Assembly: GCA_020160935.1 (NCBI GenBank)
Contig: JAIUPL010000014.1
Coordinates: forward strand, 62,001 to 126,000
Source of the DNA: Bacteroidota bacterium
Lineage (GTDB): Bacteria; Bacteroidota; Bacteroidia; Chitinophagales; Saprospiraceae
Length of the DNA stretch: 64,000 nt
Direction of reading: 5' to 3'
In this document: one piece after another, positions 9,767 to 17,760 of the stretch
Position numbering within the stretch: position 1 is the first letter of the stretch
Layout of the letters: every line of letters starts with the position of its first letter
Position numbers and translations under genes: made by a program
The notes under the pieces: generated by a model
What the model saw: the letters and a program-made list of their open reading frames with translations, nothing else
What the model was told of the DNA's origin: nothing
The model's database searches: none

Positions 9767-10903
9767 ATGAAACATACATTTCTGATGCTTTGCAGCGCTT
9801 TTCTGCTGTTGGGGTTGCAAGGCTGCAAAAAAGACGATTTCCCGGTACCTCCGGCGAGTACGGTACCGAAGTTTACCTATACCATTGATAATGACGGGTT
9901 TGCGCCGGCTACAGCCACCTTCACCAACACCTCAATCGTGCCATCGACGGTGGGTACGGTGACATTTTACTGGAATTTTGGCGACGGCGCTTCTGCGGAA
10001 GGCCAGAATGTGACGCACACTTACACCAGCACCGGCGCTTTTACGGTTCGGCTGGTGGCGGTGGCTTCGCTTTCGTCGGAAATCAAGGAAACTACCCAGA
10101 CCATTGTCGTTAAAGACCCAAACGCTTCCGGCATTCCGGTCTTTTTTACCGACGGAAGCCAGGTATTTTCCGGGTTGGTGAACAACCAGGCGCCTATCAT
10201 GTCCAAATTGCCGGTGAGCGGGCTACAGGACTCGTACGGCATGACCTACGATTCTGTGAACAACAAGGTGTATGTCAGCGACTACGAAGCCGGTAAAATC
10301 TACCGCTTCGATCCGGATGGCAGTAACCAGATCGAATTCCGCACCGGCCTCGACGCGCCCAATGCCATGAGCATCGACTATCCGAACCATACCATTTACT
10401 GGGATACCAGCAATGGCGTGCAACGCGGCGACCTGAACAGCACGGATGTAAACCAGAAAGAGGACTTTGTGACCGGCCAGGCCAACGACCCCGACGGCAT
10501 CTGCATCGATCCGGTGCATCGGGTGCTGTACTGGGTTAACTACAATGGCGGCGTGTGGAAAAAGAACCTTGACGGCAGCGGCGAAGCGGAAATCATTCCG
10601 GCCGTGGAAGGCGGCAGCCTGATCGTGGTCGGCGACCGGATTTACTTCGACCAGTACATCGCTGCGGGTGATATTCAACTGAAATCGGCCAACCTCGACG
10701 GCACCAATATCGCCGTGCTGGCTACCGGTATTTCCCGTGTGGTGTATGCACTGGCGTATGAAAAAACGGAAAATAAAATCTACTGGGGCGACCGCAACCT
10801 TGGCACCATCATGCGCGCCAACCCCGATGGATCTGATCCGGAGCCCTGGCTCGTGCAGGAGGATTCGAGCCCGCGGGGCATTGCGTTTGGGAAGAAATTG
10901 TAA
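9767..10903 (+). CDS. PKD-YWTD beta-propeller surface lipoprotein
   Basis: 378 residues, 13 bp after its paralogue. The signal peptide ends in a lipobox (LLGLQGC). There is one PKD domain (FYWNFGDGA near residue 70), then a six-bladed propeller with YWTD-like strands (KVYVSDYEAGKIYRFDPDG, TIYWDTSNG, VLYWVNYNG, KIYWGDRNLG). It shares architecture and the ending SSPRGI with the upstream protein, so the two arose by duplication. It is the last gene of the SusCD operon: a strong hairpin follows its stop codon. Role: predicted surface ligand binding. Confidence 0.85.
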   Translation: MKHTFLMLCSAFLLLGLQGCKKDDFPVPPASTVPKFTYTIDNDGFAPATATFTNTSIVPSTVGTVTFYWNFGDGASAEGQNVTHTYTSTGAFTVRLVAVASLSSEIKETTQTIVVKDPNASGIPVFFTDGSQVFSGLVNNQAPIMSKLPVSGLQDSYGMTYDSVNNKVYVSDYEAGKIYRFDPDGSNQIEFRTGLDAPNAMSIDYPNHTIYWDTSNGVQRGDLNSTDVNQKEDFVTGQANDPDGICIDPVHRVLYWVNYNGGVWKKNLDGSGEAEIIPAVEGGSLIVVGDRIYFDQYIAAGDIQLKSANLDGTNIAVLATGISRVVYALAYEKTENKIYWGDRNLGTIMRANPDGSDPEPWLVQEDSSPRGIAFGKKL

Positions 10904-10955
10904 GATTTAAGATTGGGGATTACATGATGTACGATGTAATCCCCAATCTTAAATC
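10904..10955. terminator. Bidirectional hairpin between convergent genes (22-bp perfect stem)
   Basis: Arms at 10904-10925 and 10934-10955 are perfectly complementary over 22 bp with an 8-nt loop. The left arm begins right after the stop codon of the propeller lipoprotein. The right arm reaches the stop codon of the convergent Kazal/META gene. Its position fits a shared terminator. Confidence 0.8.
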
Positions 10956-11493
10956 ATTTAAAAACCATCTCTCCTTTTTCTCCACAGTCAATCGTCAGCG
11001 TCCTGCCTTCTATCTTGTACGACTGGCTTTTTTCCAAAGCGCTCAGAAAACGATTTTCCCATTGGGCGGCTGCTTCACAAAACATTTTTGTGCTGATTAA
11101 TCCACTGAATGTCAGGCTGTTGCCATTGGCTGTATATGTACCGCCGATGCGATTGCATCCGCCACTGCCACTTACTTTTCCGGCTTCGAACAGAAGTGTA
11201 ATCTCAATGGATTCCGGTACCTGTTGAAGGGGTGATCCGGTGAATTCATGTAGCCGCCAGGTGCGGCCTTCCAGGCTGAGCGCCATTTGTTTGCATTCGC
11301 CTTTGGTGTACGATTTGATGCCTGCGCATTCAGCGGCACAGGCATTGCCGTAGGTCTTGTTGTTGCAGCCGCATACGGGGTCGTATTGCATGGTACAGAT
11401 GCAATCGGGTTTGGGGTTTTCGACGCATTTGGCAGCAGGATTGCAGGCCCCGAGGGCAATGAGGCTGAACAGAAGCAGGAGGGTGTTCTTCAT
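10954..11493 (-). CDS. Lipoprotein with Kazal-type and META (HslJ-like) domains
   Basis: 179 residues. The signal peptide ends in the lipobox LIALGAC. Residues ~23-67 form a Kazal-like module with the canonical Cys spacing ([20 protein letters not shown] then CAG and GEC), known in serine-protease inhibitors. Residues ~75-178 are a META domain ([38 protein letters not shown]), as in HslJ. The combination suggests a periplasmic or surface lipoprotein that resists proteases or stress; that role is inference. It is monocistronic, divergent from the outer-membrane protein at 11664, and its 3' end lies inside the hairpin shared with the SusCD operon. Confidence 0.85.
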   Translation of the reverse strand: MKNTLLLLFSLIALGACNPAAKCVENPKPDCICTMQYDPVCGCNNKTYGNACAAECAGIKSYTKGECKQMALSLEGRTWRLHEFTGSPLQQVPESIEITLLFEAGKVSGSGGCNRIGGTYTANGNSLTFSGLISTKMFCEAAAQWENRFLSALEKSQSYKIEGRTLTIDCGEKGEMVFK

Positions 11494-11608
11494 GGGAAAA
11501 TGGTTGGGTGGTTACAAGAAAAATGTAGTGATCGGATTGGGCGCGGTGTACTGATCCAGCTCATCCGCTCCTTTGTTTTTATCATTATTATTTCAGAATA
11601 TTTCCCGA

Positions 11609-11616
11609 TAACTTTG
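11609..11616 (+). promoter_or_regulatory. Predicted -7 box upstream of the outer-membrane protein gene
   Basis: TAACTTTG matches TAnnTTTG, 48 nt before the ATG at 11664. No good -33 element is apparent. Confidence 0.45.
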
Positions 11617-11663
11617 AACAATGTATCTGTCGTAAAAACGATGAAAGATAAAACAAACTTGAC

Positions 11664-12740
11664 ATGAAAAACCAATTTCTTCCTGTTGTCATTGCGCTTT
11701 GTAGTGTATTTTTTTCCAGTACATCTATTGCACAGGTGAGTACCGAAGCCTGCGATACACTGATATTAAAATCAGGTATCGTCATTCCTGCAAGAGTCAC
11801 GCAGATCAATAATGGCGACGTGCGCTACACGGCCTGCGATCAAACAGGAGTCAACCAAGGCCTGGTGTACTGGTCCGACCTTCGGGAAATTCGTTATACC
11901 GATGGCAGGATACGCACTAAAGATGGCGAAACCCGACCTGTCCCCGGCGAAACCTCCTGGGTGGTGGAAACAACTGACGACAATACATATGTCGGCATCA
12001 TCAAAGGCCAGGACAACAACCACATTATTCTGGAAACCAAAAACCTGGGTACCATCAACATCCAGCGGGTAAATATTCGGAAAATGGAGCCCTTGCGCCC
12101 CGAACAAGTGGTTAACGGCGAAGTATGGTTCGCAAGCCCGCACGATACCCGCTATTTTGTCGGCCCCAACGCCTACGGCCTGAGACGCGGTGAAGCCTAT
12201 TACCAGAATGGCTGGATACTGTTCAACCAACTCAGTGTAGGCGTCACCGATCACTTTACGGTGGGCGTTGGCATCATGCCCTTGTTTCTCTTTCAAAGCG
12301 CTACGCCGATCTGGATAACGCCCAAGTTTTCTGTTCCTATTCAAAAAGACAAAGTAAATATTGCTGCCGGGGCCTTGTTGTCAACCATTGTGGGGGAAGA
12401 AGGCGGGTCTTTCGGCGTGGTGTATGGTCAACTGACGCTTGGATCGCGTGATAAAAATATCAATTTCGGCCTTGGATATGGCTATTTCGGCGATAGTTGG
12501 GCGGAATCACCTACCCTTTCCGTAAGTGCACTGTACCGCACCGGCAAGAAATTTGCCTTCATTACGGAAAATTACCTGTTAGACACCGGCTATGAAAAAG
12601 TTGGACTCCTTTCGGTAGGCGGACGTTTTTTGGGTCGCCACATCGCCATCGATGGGGCACTGGCCATGCCGGTATTTGAATACTTCGACTTCATTGGCAT
12701 TCCATGGTTGGGGATTAGTGTTCCGCTTGGGAGGAGATGA
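11664..12740 (+). CDS. Putative outer-membrane beta-barrel protein
   Basis: 358 residues with a clear signal peptide (cleavage near SIAQ). The N-terminal ~120 residues are a beta-rich region with internal similarity (IPARVTQINNGDVRY versus TYVGIIKGQDNNHIIL), resembling small SH3-like or OB-like segments. The rest has alternating hydrophobic strands with repeated YGYFGD/VGGRF-type turns, as in outer-membrane porin-like proteins. I do not recognise a named family and no enzyme motif is visible. It is divergent from the Kazal/META gene and followed by an aminotransferase after 47 bp. The stop codon lies inside a triple GATGAAT repeat. Confidence 0.65.
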   Translation: MKNQFLPVVIALCSVFFSSTSIAQVSTEACDTLILKSGIVIPARVTQINNGDVRYTACDQTGVNQGLVYWSDLREIRYTDGRIRTKDGETRPVPGETSWVVETTDDNTYVGIIKGQDNNHIILETKNLGTINIQRVNIRKMEPLRPEQVVNGEVWFASPHDTRYFVGPNAYGLRRGEAYYQNGWILFNQLSVGVTDHFTVGVGIMPLFLFQSATPIWITPKFSVPIQKDKVNIAAGALLSTIVGEEGGSFGVVYGQLTLGSRDKNINFGLGYGYFGDSWAESPTLSVSALYRTGKKFAFITENYLLDTGYEKVGLLSVGGRFLGRHIAIDGALAMPVFEYFDFIGIPWLGISVPLGRR

Positions 12741-12756
12741 ATGATGAATGATGAAT
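12736..12756 (+). repeat. Three tandem GATGAAT units overlapping a stop codon
   Basis: Three perfect 7-bp units. The TGA stop of the upstream gene is inside the first unit. The same unit occurs twice at the FecR/STN gene junction (34318-34334, opposite strand). Confidence 0.8.
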
Positions 12757-12787
12757 TTCTTCCCAACTTTACCACAAAAAACGACCT

Positions 12788-13909
12788 ATGCATTACCGCA
12801 GGATGCCCATCGAAATCGAGTCGCCCGAAGAGTTCGGATACGACAAGGTGTTGTATAATTTGTCTGAAAGTTCGGTCACTGATCTGAACATGCGCGACCT
12901 GTCGCTCTCTATTGGCGACCTCGATTTGTCGTACATCCCGCACCGGGGGCATACGGAATTTCGCGCTGCACTTGCCCATGAGGCGGGCTTGCAACACCCC
13001 GACCAGGTGCTCATTACCAACGGCGCAGCCGGCGCGCTATTTATCATCAACAGCGCTTTGCTCACGGCCGACGACCACTTGATCGTGGTACGGCCCAATT
13101 ACGCCACCAACATCGAAGTGCCCCGCGCTATAGGCTGTGGCATCAGTTTCATTGACCTGAAGTTCGAAGACAAATGGCGACTCGATCCGCAGAAAATTGC
13201 CGAAGCCATACGTCCGAATACCAGACTCATTAGCATTACCACGCCGCACAACCCCACCGGCATGGTGATGACCCTGGCGGAAATCGATGCCGTTATTGCG
13301 TTGGCAGAACGGCACAACGTGTTCCTGCTCGTCGATGAAACCTACCGCGACGCCGGTTTCACAACACCCTACCCTGCTGTGGCAAGCCGCAGCAAATGCG
13401 TGATCAGCGTGGGCTCCCTGTCGAAAGCATACGGCCTGCCCGGATTGCGCACCGGCTGGCTGATGACGCAGCATACAACACTGATGGAAACCTTTCTGGC
13501 AGCCAAGGAAATGATTTATATCTCCAATTCGGCACTCGACGAAGCCGTGGCCTGGCAGTTTTACCAGCAAAAAGAACAGTTTTTGCCGGCTATTCAGCAA
13601 AAATCCATGCAGAATCTCGATATTTTAAGAAACTGGCTGGAAAAGGAAAGCCGACTGGAAGCAATATTGCCCGAAGGCGGGGTGGTGTGTTTTCTACGCG
13701 TACAACCAGGTTTTCAGGTGGATATGGAGCGGTTTTACCACCTGCTCACCCAGGAATATAAAACAATGGTCGGGCCAGGTCACTGGTTTGAAATGCCAGA
13801 TACGTACATGCGCATCGGTTTTGGTTTTACGTCGGCCGAGGTGTTCGAAAAGGGACTGGAGTGCATTGGACAGGCATTGCAACATGTGCAACACGGATGG
13901 CACAGATAA
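12788..13909 (+). CDS. PLP-dependent class I/II aminotransferase
   Basis: 373 residues. Fold-type I motifs are present: the pyridine-contacting Asn in TPHNPTG, the Asp that pairs with the PLP ring nitrogen in LLVDETYRDAG, and the Schiff-base Lys in SLSKAYGLPGLRTGW, with the Arg that binds the substrate carboxylate later in the protein (YMRIGFG). The family transaminates amino acids or related substrates. Which one is not visible, though the fold and length resemble aspartate- or capreomycidine-type enzymes. No pathway neighbour is present. The last ~7 codons lie inside the left arm of a long inverted repeat. Confidence 0.88.
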   Translation: MHYRRMPIEIESPEEFGYDKVLYNLSESSVTDLNMRDLSLSIGDLDLSYIPHRGHTEFRAALAHEAGLQHPDQVLITNGAAGALFIINSALLTADDHLIVVRPNYATNIEVPRAIGCGISFIDLKFEDKWRLDPQKIAEAIRPNTRLISITTPHNPTGMVMTLAEIDAVIALAERHNVFLLVDETYRDAGFTTPYPAVASRSKCVISVGSLSKAYGLPGLRTGWLMTQHTTLMETFLAAKEMIYISNSALDEAVAWQFYQQKEQFLPAIQQKSMQNLDILRNWLEKESRLEAILPEGGVVCFLRVQPGFQVDMERFYHLLTQEYKTMVGPGHWFEMPDTYMRIGFGFTSAEVFEKGLECIGQALQHVQHGWHR

Positions 13910-14161
13910 ATTGCGGATTACACGGATTGGATTTGTAGCAAGGAGGCTTTTCGGCGAATAGTAAAGCAATTCGATGAGAAATATAGCGATCTACCCTCCT
14001 CCCACATCCAATCCGTGTAATCCTAAATTAATCTGCGCCATCCGTGTTGCAGGGAGGCTTTTCGGCGAATAGTAAAGCAATTCGATGAGAAATAAAGCAA
14101 TCTACCCTTCTTCCCCATCCAATCCGTGTAATCCGCAATTTATCTGCGTCATCCGTGTTGC
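13888..14161. repeat. Inverted repeat with a duplicated right arm
   Basis: The left arm (13888-13932, 45 nt) starts inside the aminotransferase coding sequence. It is complementary to two copies of the right arm: 14006-14050 (4 mismatches) and 14117-14161 (2 mismatches). The loop-plus-right-arm unit is tandemly duplicated with a 111-bp period; both copies share the stretch GGAGGCTTTTCGGCGAATAG. It fills the space between two co-directional genes. Confidence 0.85.
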
Positions 14162-14167
14162 ACGTGT

Positions 14168-14175
14168 TACTTTTG
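14168..14175 (+). promoter_or_regulatory. Predicted -7 box of the FKBP gene
   Basis: TACTTTTG matches TAnnTTTG, 20 nt before the ATG. It directly follows the inverted repeat, so the FKBP gene probably has its own promoter. Confidence 0.45.
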
Positions 14176-14194
14176 CCCTCAATAAATAAAAAAC

Positions 14195-14875
14195 ATGAGA
14201 AAAATACTTTTTACTGCTGCGCTTGCCCTCTGTGTGGCAGGCATGAATGCCCAAACTGCTACCCCGACCCTGAAAACCGCTCTGGATAGTGCCAGTTACG
14301 CGCTCGGCCAACTCGTCGGAATGAATATGCAGGGTCAAATACCCGGCGATCTCAAACCTGAGTTGATTATCCAGGCGATCGGTTCCGTCCTCAAAAGCGA
14401 AGCACAACCTTTTACACCGGATGCTGCCAACGAAATTTTTGGCGCCTACAATGAATTGGCCGTAAAAGCACAAAGCGCTAAATCGAAAGCGGAAGGCGCA
14501 CAATTTCTGGAAAACAATAAAAAACGCCCGGGCGTCGTCACTACCGCCAGCGGCCTTCAATATGAAATCCTGCAAAAAGGTACAGGCACTGTCAATCCAA
14601 AAGCCACTGATAATGTGAAAGTGCATTACCATGGCACTCTGATCAATGGCACGGTGTTCGATAGCAGTGTAGAACGCAACGACCCCATCACTTTTGGCCT
14701 GAACCAGGTCATTCCAGGTTGGACAGAAGGCGTCCAACTCATGCATGTCGGCGATAAATACAAGTTCTACATCCCGGCCGACCTGGCTTACGGCGACAAC
14801 AGCCCTACGCCCGCCATTCCTGGCGGCTCCATGCTGATTTTTGAAGTGGAACTGCTGGAGATAAACCCGGAATAA
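14195..14875 (+). CDS. FKBP-type peptidyl-prolyl isomerase, exported
   Basis: 226 residues. A signal peptide (cleavage near MNAQ) leads into a helical N-terminal dimerisation domain of the Mip/FkpA type (SYALGQLVGMNMQ, residues ~30-110). The FKBP catalytic domain fills residues ~120-226 (KVHYHGTLINGTVFDSS, FGLNQVIPGWTEGVQLM, YIPADLAYGD, LIFEVELLEI). It catalyses cis-trans isomerisation of prolyl bonds, helping folding of exported proteins in the periplasm. The length is normal for the family. It is flanked by long inverted repeats on both sides, so probably monocistronic. Confidence 0.93.
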   Translation: MRKILFTAALALCVAGMNAQTATPTLKTALDSASYALGQLVGMNMQGQIPGDLKPELIIQAIGSVLKSEAQPFTPDAANEIFGAYNELAVKAQSAKSKAEGAQFLENNKKRPGVVTTASGLQYEILQKGTGTVNPKATDNVKVHYHGTLINGTVFDSSVERNDPITFGLNQVIPGWTEGVQLMHVGDKYKFYIPADLAYGDNSPTPAIPGGSMLIFEVELLEINPE

Positions 14876-14880
14876 GAGGT

Positions 14881-14990
14881 ATGAGTTATGAGTTATGAGT
14901 TATACTCACTTCGCTATTGGCATTTATACAAGAGTGGCCAAAAGCAATGTGAGTATAACTCATAACTCATAACTCATAACTCATAACTCT
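14881..14990. terminator. Inverted repeat made of GAGTTAT units between convergent genes
   Basis: The left arm (14881-14909) and the right arm (14949-14977) are perfectly complementary over 29 bp. Both consist of iterated 7-bp ATGAGTT/AACTCAT units. The right side carries extra units up to 14990, which include the stop codon of the convergent minus-strand gene (ends 14981). The position is that of a bidirectional terminator. Confidence 0.85.
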
Positions 14991-16090
14991 TTCAAGGCTT
15001 CCAAAAAAAACTTCACCCCCCAATTAGGATACCTGAACGGGAGGTATGGCCCCCATACTGGAACAGAGCCAGGAAAGGCGCCACGAAGCCCCAGTAGCCA
15101 ACTATTGCTCTGATAGTCAAGTATTTCGAACAGGAAAGCGTGTTGGGCCGAATGATACCGTGCTTCGCCGGTAATTTCCCAAAACCGGCGGCAGAGGATG
15201 CTCAATTGAGCATTTCCGGTACAACAGACAAAACGATGGTTTCCTTTCCAGTGCTGGTCGTACCAACCGGCTGTTCGGCCATCGCGTTCGCAAACATCGA
15301 TGAGATGATCCAGTACGGCGCGGGTTTTATTTACTATTTCAGGTTCTTGTAGTATCAGCGCGCTTTCCAGAAACCCTTCCAGCGTGTAGGCGATGGTGTG
15401 GGTAAAAGCGGGCTTTTCGGGCCAGAAACCCCAGTCGCGCACCGTGGCATTTTCCTCAAACCGGGTTTGGTAGTAACCCAGTGCGCGGCGCATACCTGCT
15501 TCTATTTCCTTGTTTTTCAGCAGTTTATTAGCCTCCAACATGCCCCATACAGCCCGGGTGTAGTAGGAAGGAATGAAACCCGGCACATACGCCCAATTGG
15601 GCCATGCGCCCACGTCATCCAGTTCCTGGAGCAGCCAATGGGCAGCGCGTTCGAGGGCCTGCATACAGGCGTCATGTTTGGCGCTGTGTTCTGGCCACTC
15701 CTGCGCGGCACGGCTCAGCCCGAATAGAATCTGTGCCGTATTGAAAATACTGGGCCGTGTATTTCCAACTGTGAGCGCCGAGAAAGCGCCATTGTCCAAT
15801 TGTATGGAAATCAGCCATTGAGCGCATTCCAGCGCCCGTTCGCGCCATGGGGCTTCTTTCAGAATAGCGGAATAATCCAGGAGTGTTTCGATGAGATAGC
15901 CTGTGGTTTCCGGATATGCAGGAGCCCAGCCCCGATGAAGGGCAAAACTATGCGCCGAACCCTGCCAGCCTGTAGCAGCCATACTGCGCCGGAGCCACGT
16001 CAGGGCGGCTTGCACGCGCGCACGCCATTCGGCGGGCGGAATGCTGCGGTGGTGCGACAAGTTAAATCCTTTTAAATTATGGCTGCTCAT
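14981..16090 (-). CDS. Alpha/alpha-barrel protein of unknown function
   Basis: 369 residues from the ATG at 16090; an in-frame ATG at 16120 would overlap the upstream gene by 44 bp instead of 14. The sequence is a regular helical array rich in Trp and Tyr with repeated segments like AQWLISIQLDNGAFSALT, PSIFNTAQILFGLSRA and TIAYTLEGFLESALIL. This is the pattern of (alpha/alpha)6 toroids found in glycoside hydrolases, polysaccharide lyases and prenyltransferase-like proteins. There is no signal peptide, so it is probably cytoplasmic. I do not recognise a specific enzyme. It is the last of three minus-strand genes (PH-domain protein, cupin, this). Its final Leu codon and stop are part of the GAGTTAT repeat. 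Confidence 0.7.
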   Translation of the reverse strand: MSSHNLKGFNLSHHRSIPPAEWRARVQAALTWLRRSMAATGWQGSAHSFALHRGWAPAYPETTGYLIETLLDYSAILKEAPWRERALECAQWLISIQLDNGAFSALTVGNTRPSIFNTAQILFGLSRAAQEWPEHSAKHDACMQALERAAHWLLQELDDVGAWPNWAYVPGFIPSYYTRAVWGMLEANKLLKNKEIEAGMRRALGYYQTRFEENATVRDWGFWPEKPAFTHTIAYTLEGFLESALILQEPEIVNKTRAVLDHLIDVCERDGRTAGWYDQHWKGNHRFVCCTGNAQLSILCRRFWEITGEARYHSAQHAFLFEILDYQSNSWLLGLRGAFPGSVPVWGPYLPFRYPNWGVKFFLEALKEL

Positions 16091-16586
16091 GCACGGGTGC
16101 AACGATCTTGTCTTTGGCAATACCTACTTCTTCGGCCAGCGATACTTGAAAAACATACGTCATGCCCGACAGCGTTACCTTGTGGTTGAGGCAGGGAGGA
16201 ACCATCAGAAAGCCGTTTTGAACGGTAAGTGCAAGCACGGGCCCGGAAAGTTGCTCCTGGTATTCCAGCAGAATCGGCTGATCTGACACGAACATTTCAT
16301 ACACATACTCGTGGTAATGCCAGTCCTGCCGGGAATGTTCGTCGGCAACCGAGAACTGGAACACGTCTTTCGGCGGAATAAAAGCCGGTCGGATGACTTT
16401 TTCACCCACTTGCTCGAACGCCCATTTGGACTGCTCCCAGGGCACTTCCTGCAAATGCGGGCGCGACCAAAGGCTGTCGATCACCAGTTTCAGCGGCATG
16501 CCGTGGGAGACTTGCAGACAATGTTGAATGTCAGCGTTTTCTGCAAAAAGCGGCATAACCGTTTCTGAATGCGCGTTTGCTTTCAT
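16077..16586 (-). CDS. Cupin-fold protein
   Basis: 169 residues without signal peptide. The first cupin motif is visible as HYHEYVYEMFVSD (His-x-His with Glu downstream, residues ~91-103). The second motif contributes a His in PPCLNHKV near residue 141, so a metal site is likely. Cupins include dioxygenases, isomerases and sugar-binding regulators; the role here is unknown. It overlaps the downstream alpha/alpha-barrel gene by 14 bp, which suggests translational coupling, and follows the PH-domain gene after 27 bp. Confidence 0.75.
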   Translation of the reverse strand: MKANAHSETVMPLFAENADIQHCLQVSHGMPLKLVIDSLWSRPHLQEVPWEQSKWAFEQVGEKVIRPAFIPPKDVFQFSVADEHSRQDWHYHEYVYEMFVSDQPILLEYQEQLSGPVLALTVQNGFLMVPPCLNHKVTLSGMTYVFQVSLAEEVGIAKDKIVAPVHEQP

Positions 16587-16613
16587 AAGCCGAAGTTTTT
16601 GACCGTGGAATAA

Positions 16614-17177
16614 TTACGCTTGCTGCTGCGCCTTGTTTTGTATGTCGATGATTTGCCGGTACACATTTCGCACGTTTGAAATCATCTCCAGTTGTGGGGT
16701 GGATTTTACGCCGGGCCACCATGACATGGTATTGTCGCGCATCATGTACGGGCTTCTGGGGCCGAGCAGTATGGTGCCGGTGCCATCGTTTTTCTCCGTC
16801 AGTTCAATATTGCTCAGGGTTTTGATATTGATCGATTGAACGCTTTTGGACAAAATACCCGATTTGATAATAATCCGGTGCTGCGTGAGTCCATATACCG
16901 TGTTGGCCCGCTGACGTGCATCAACAATAAATCTTCCAAACACCAGCATAAACCCGACCAGCACGAAAGGCACTCCGAACAGCGCAAAAATCCCGCCTCC
17001 GCGCGCCGCCATAAAAACCCAGAAAACTGCAAAACTGCACCAAATGAGGCTGAAAGGAATCAAAAAAATATCGGATGCGCGGAAAATAACGCCTGTTGGG
17101 GGCGCCCCTGTCCAGAGCAGGGTTTCGCCCGGGTTCAGGTCTTCCTGCAAAGCAGTATGCAAATTATCTGTTATCAT
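16614..17177 (-). CDS. Membrane protein with bacterial PH domain
   Basis: 187 residues. Two transmembrane helices (residues ~37-57 and ~62-84, with the glycine hinge AARGGG between them) are followed by a bacterial PH-like domain (YGLTQHRIIIKSGILSKSVQSI, ~95-165), as in YdbT/DUF304 proteins. The N-terminal motif LNPGETLLWTGAPP is common in this family. The function of such proteins is poorly known; membrane stress or transport roles have been suggested. It is the first gene of a minus-strand set with the cupin and the alpha/alpha-barrel protein. Confidence 0.8.
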   Translation of the reverse strand: MITDNLHTALQEDLNPGETLLWTGAPPTGVIFRASDIFLIPFSLIWCSFAVFWVFMAARGGGIFALFGVPFVLVGFMLVFGRFIVDARQRANTVYGLTQHRIIIKSGILSKSVQSINIKTLSNIELTEKNDGTGTILLGPRSPYMMRDNTMSWWPGVKSTPQLEMISNVRNVYRQIIDIQNKAQQQA

Positions 17178-17203
17178 GGCAAGGATTTCTGAATAGTTTC
17201 AGG

Positions 17204-17211
17204 CAAAGTTA
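17204..17211 (-). promoter_or_regulatory. Predicted -7 box of the PH-domain operon
   Basis: The minus strand reads TAACTTTG, matching TAnnTTTG, 26 nt upstream of the start at 17177. Confidence 0.45.
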
Positions 17212-17288
17212 GCCTTCAATTCCGATTGTAGTAACAAGTATCTGCCACCAGGTATTGTTGCATTCTACCATATTCTGCTGTCTGCTTC

Positions 17289-17296
17289 TATCTTTG
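17289..17296 (+). promoter_or_regulatory. Predicted -7 box of the phnA gene
   Basis: TATCTTTG matches TAnnTTTG, 78 nt before the ATG at 17375. It is divergent from the box at 17204. Confidence 0.45.
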
Positions 17297-17374
17297 CGGC
17301 ATCATTGCGTTTCAACGCACATCCTTCACAAAAAACAAGCCCGGGAGGCCTGTTTTCATAAAAACCTTGCACCC

Positions 17375-17722
17375 ATGTCGGAGTTTCCACCCTGCCCAAA
17401 ATGCCAATCCGAATATTCCTACCCCAGCGATGGACTGTTGATCTGCTCCGAATGTTTCCACGAATGGAATCCTGATGAAGCGACACCTGCTGAGCAGGAA
17501 GATGAGGCGCTTGTCGTGCTCGACTCCAATGGCAACGCCCTTCAAAACGGCGACAGCGTTATCGTTATCAAAGACCTGCCCGTGAAAGGCATGCCCAAGC
17601 CCGTGAAAGCAGGTACCAAGGTGAAAAACATCCGCCTGACCGACGGCGACCACAACATCGACTGCAAAATCGAGGGTTTCGGGTCGATGGGGCTGAAATC
17701 AGAGTTTGTGCGCAAGGCATAA
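17375..17722 (+). CDS. phnA: PhnA/YjdM family protein
   Basis: 115 residues from ATG 17375; the frame is open upstream but this start gives the family N-terminus. An N-terminal zinc ribbon ([21 protein letters not shown], residues ~6-26; the second pair ends in FHEW) is followed by the PhnA core ([20 protein letters not shown] and [12 protein letters not shown]). Despite the old name, PhnA is not required for phosphonate use and its role is uncertain. The length matches the family. It is a single gene, convergent with the kinase gene over 38 bp. Confidence 0.9.
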   Translation: MSEFPPCPKCQSEYSYPSDGLLICSECFHEWNPDEATPAEQEDEALVVLDSNGNALQNGDSVIVIKDLPVKGMPKPVKAGTKVKNIRLTDGDHNIDCKIEGFGSMGLKSEFVRKA

Positions 17723-17760
17723 CTACACATTCGGCCAGTCCTGCCCGAAGTAAGATGACA

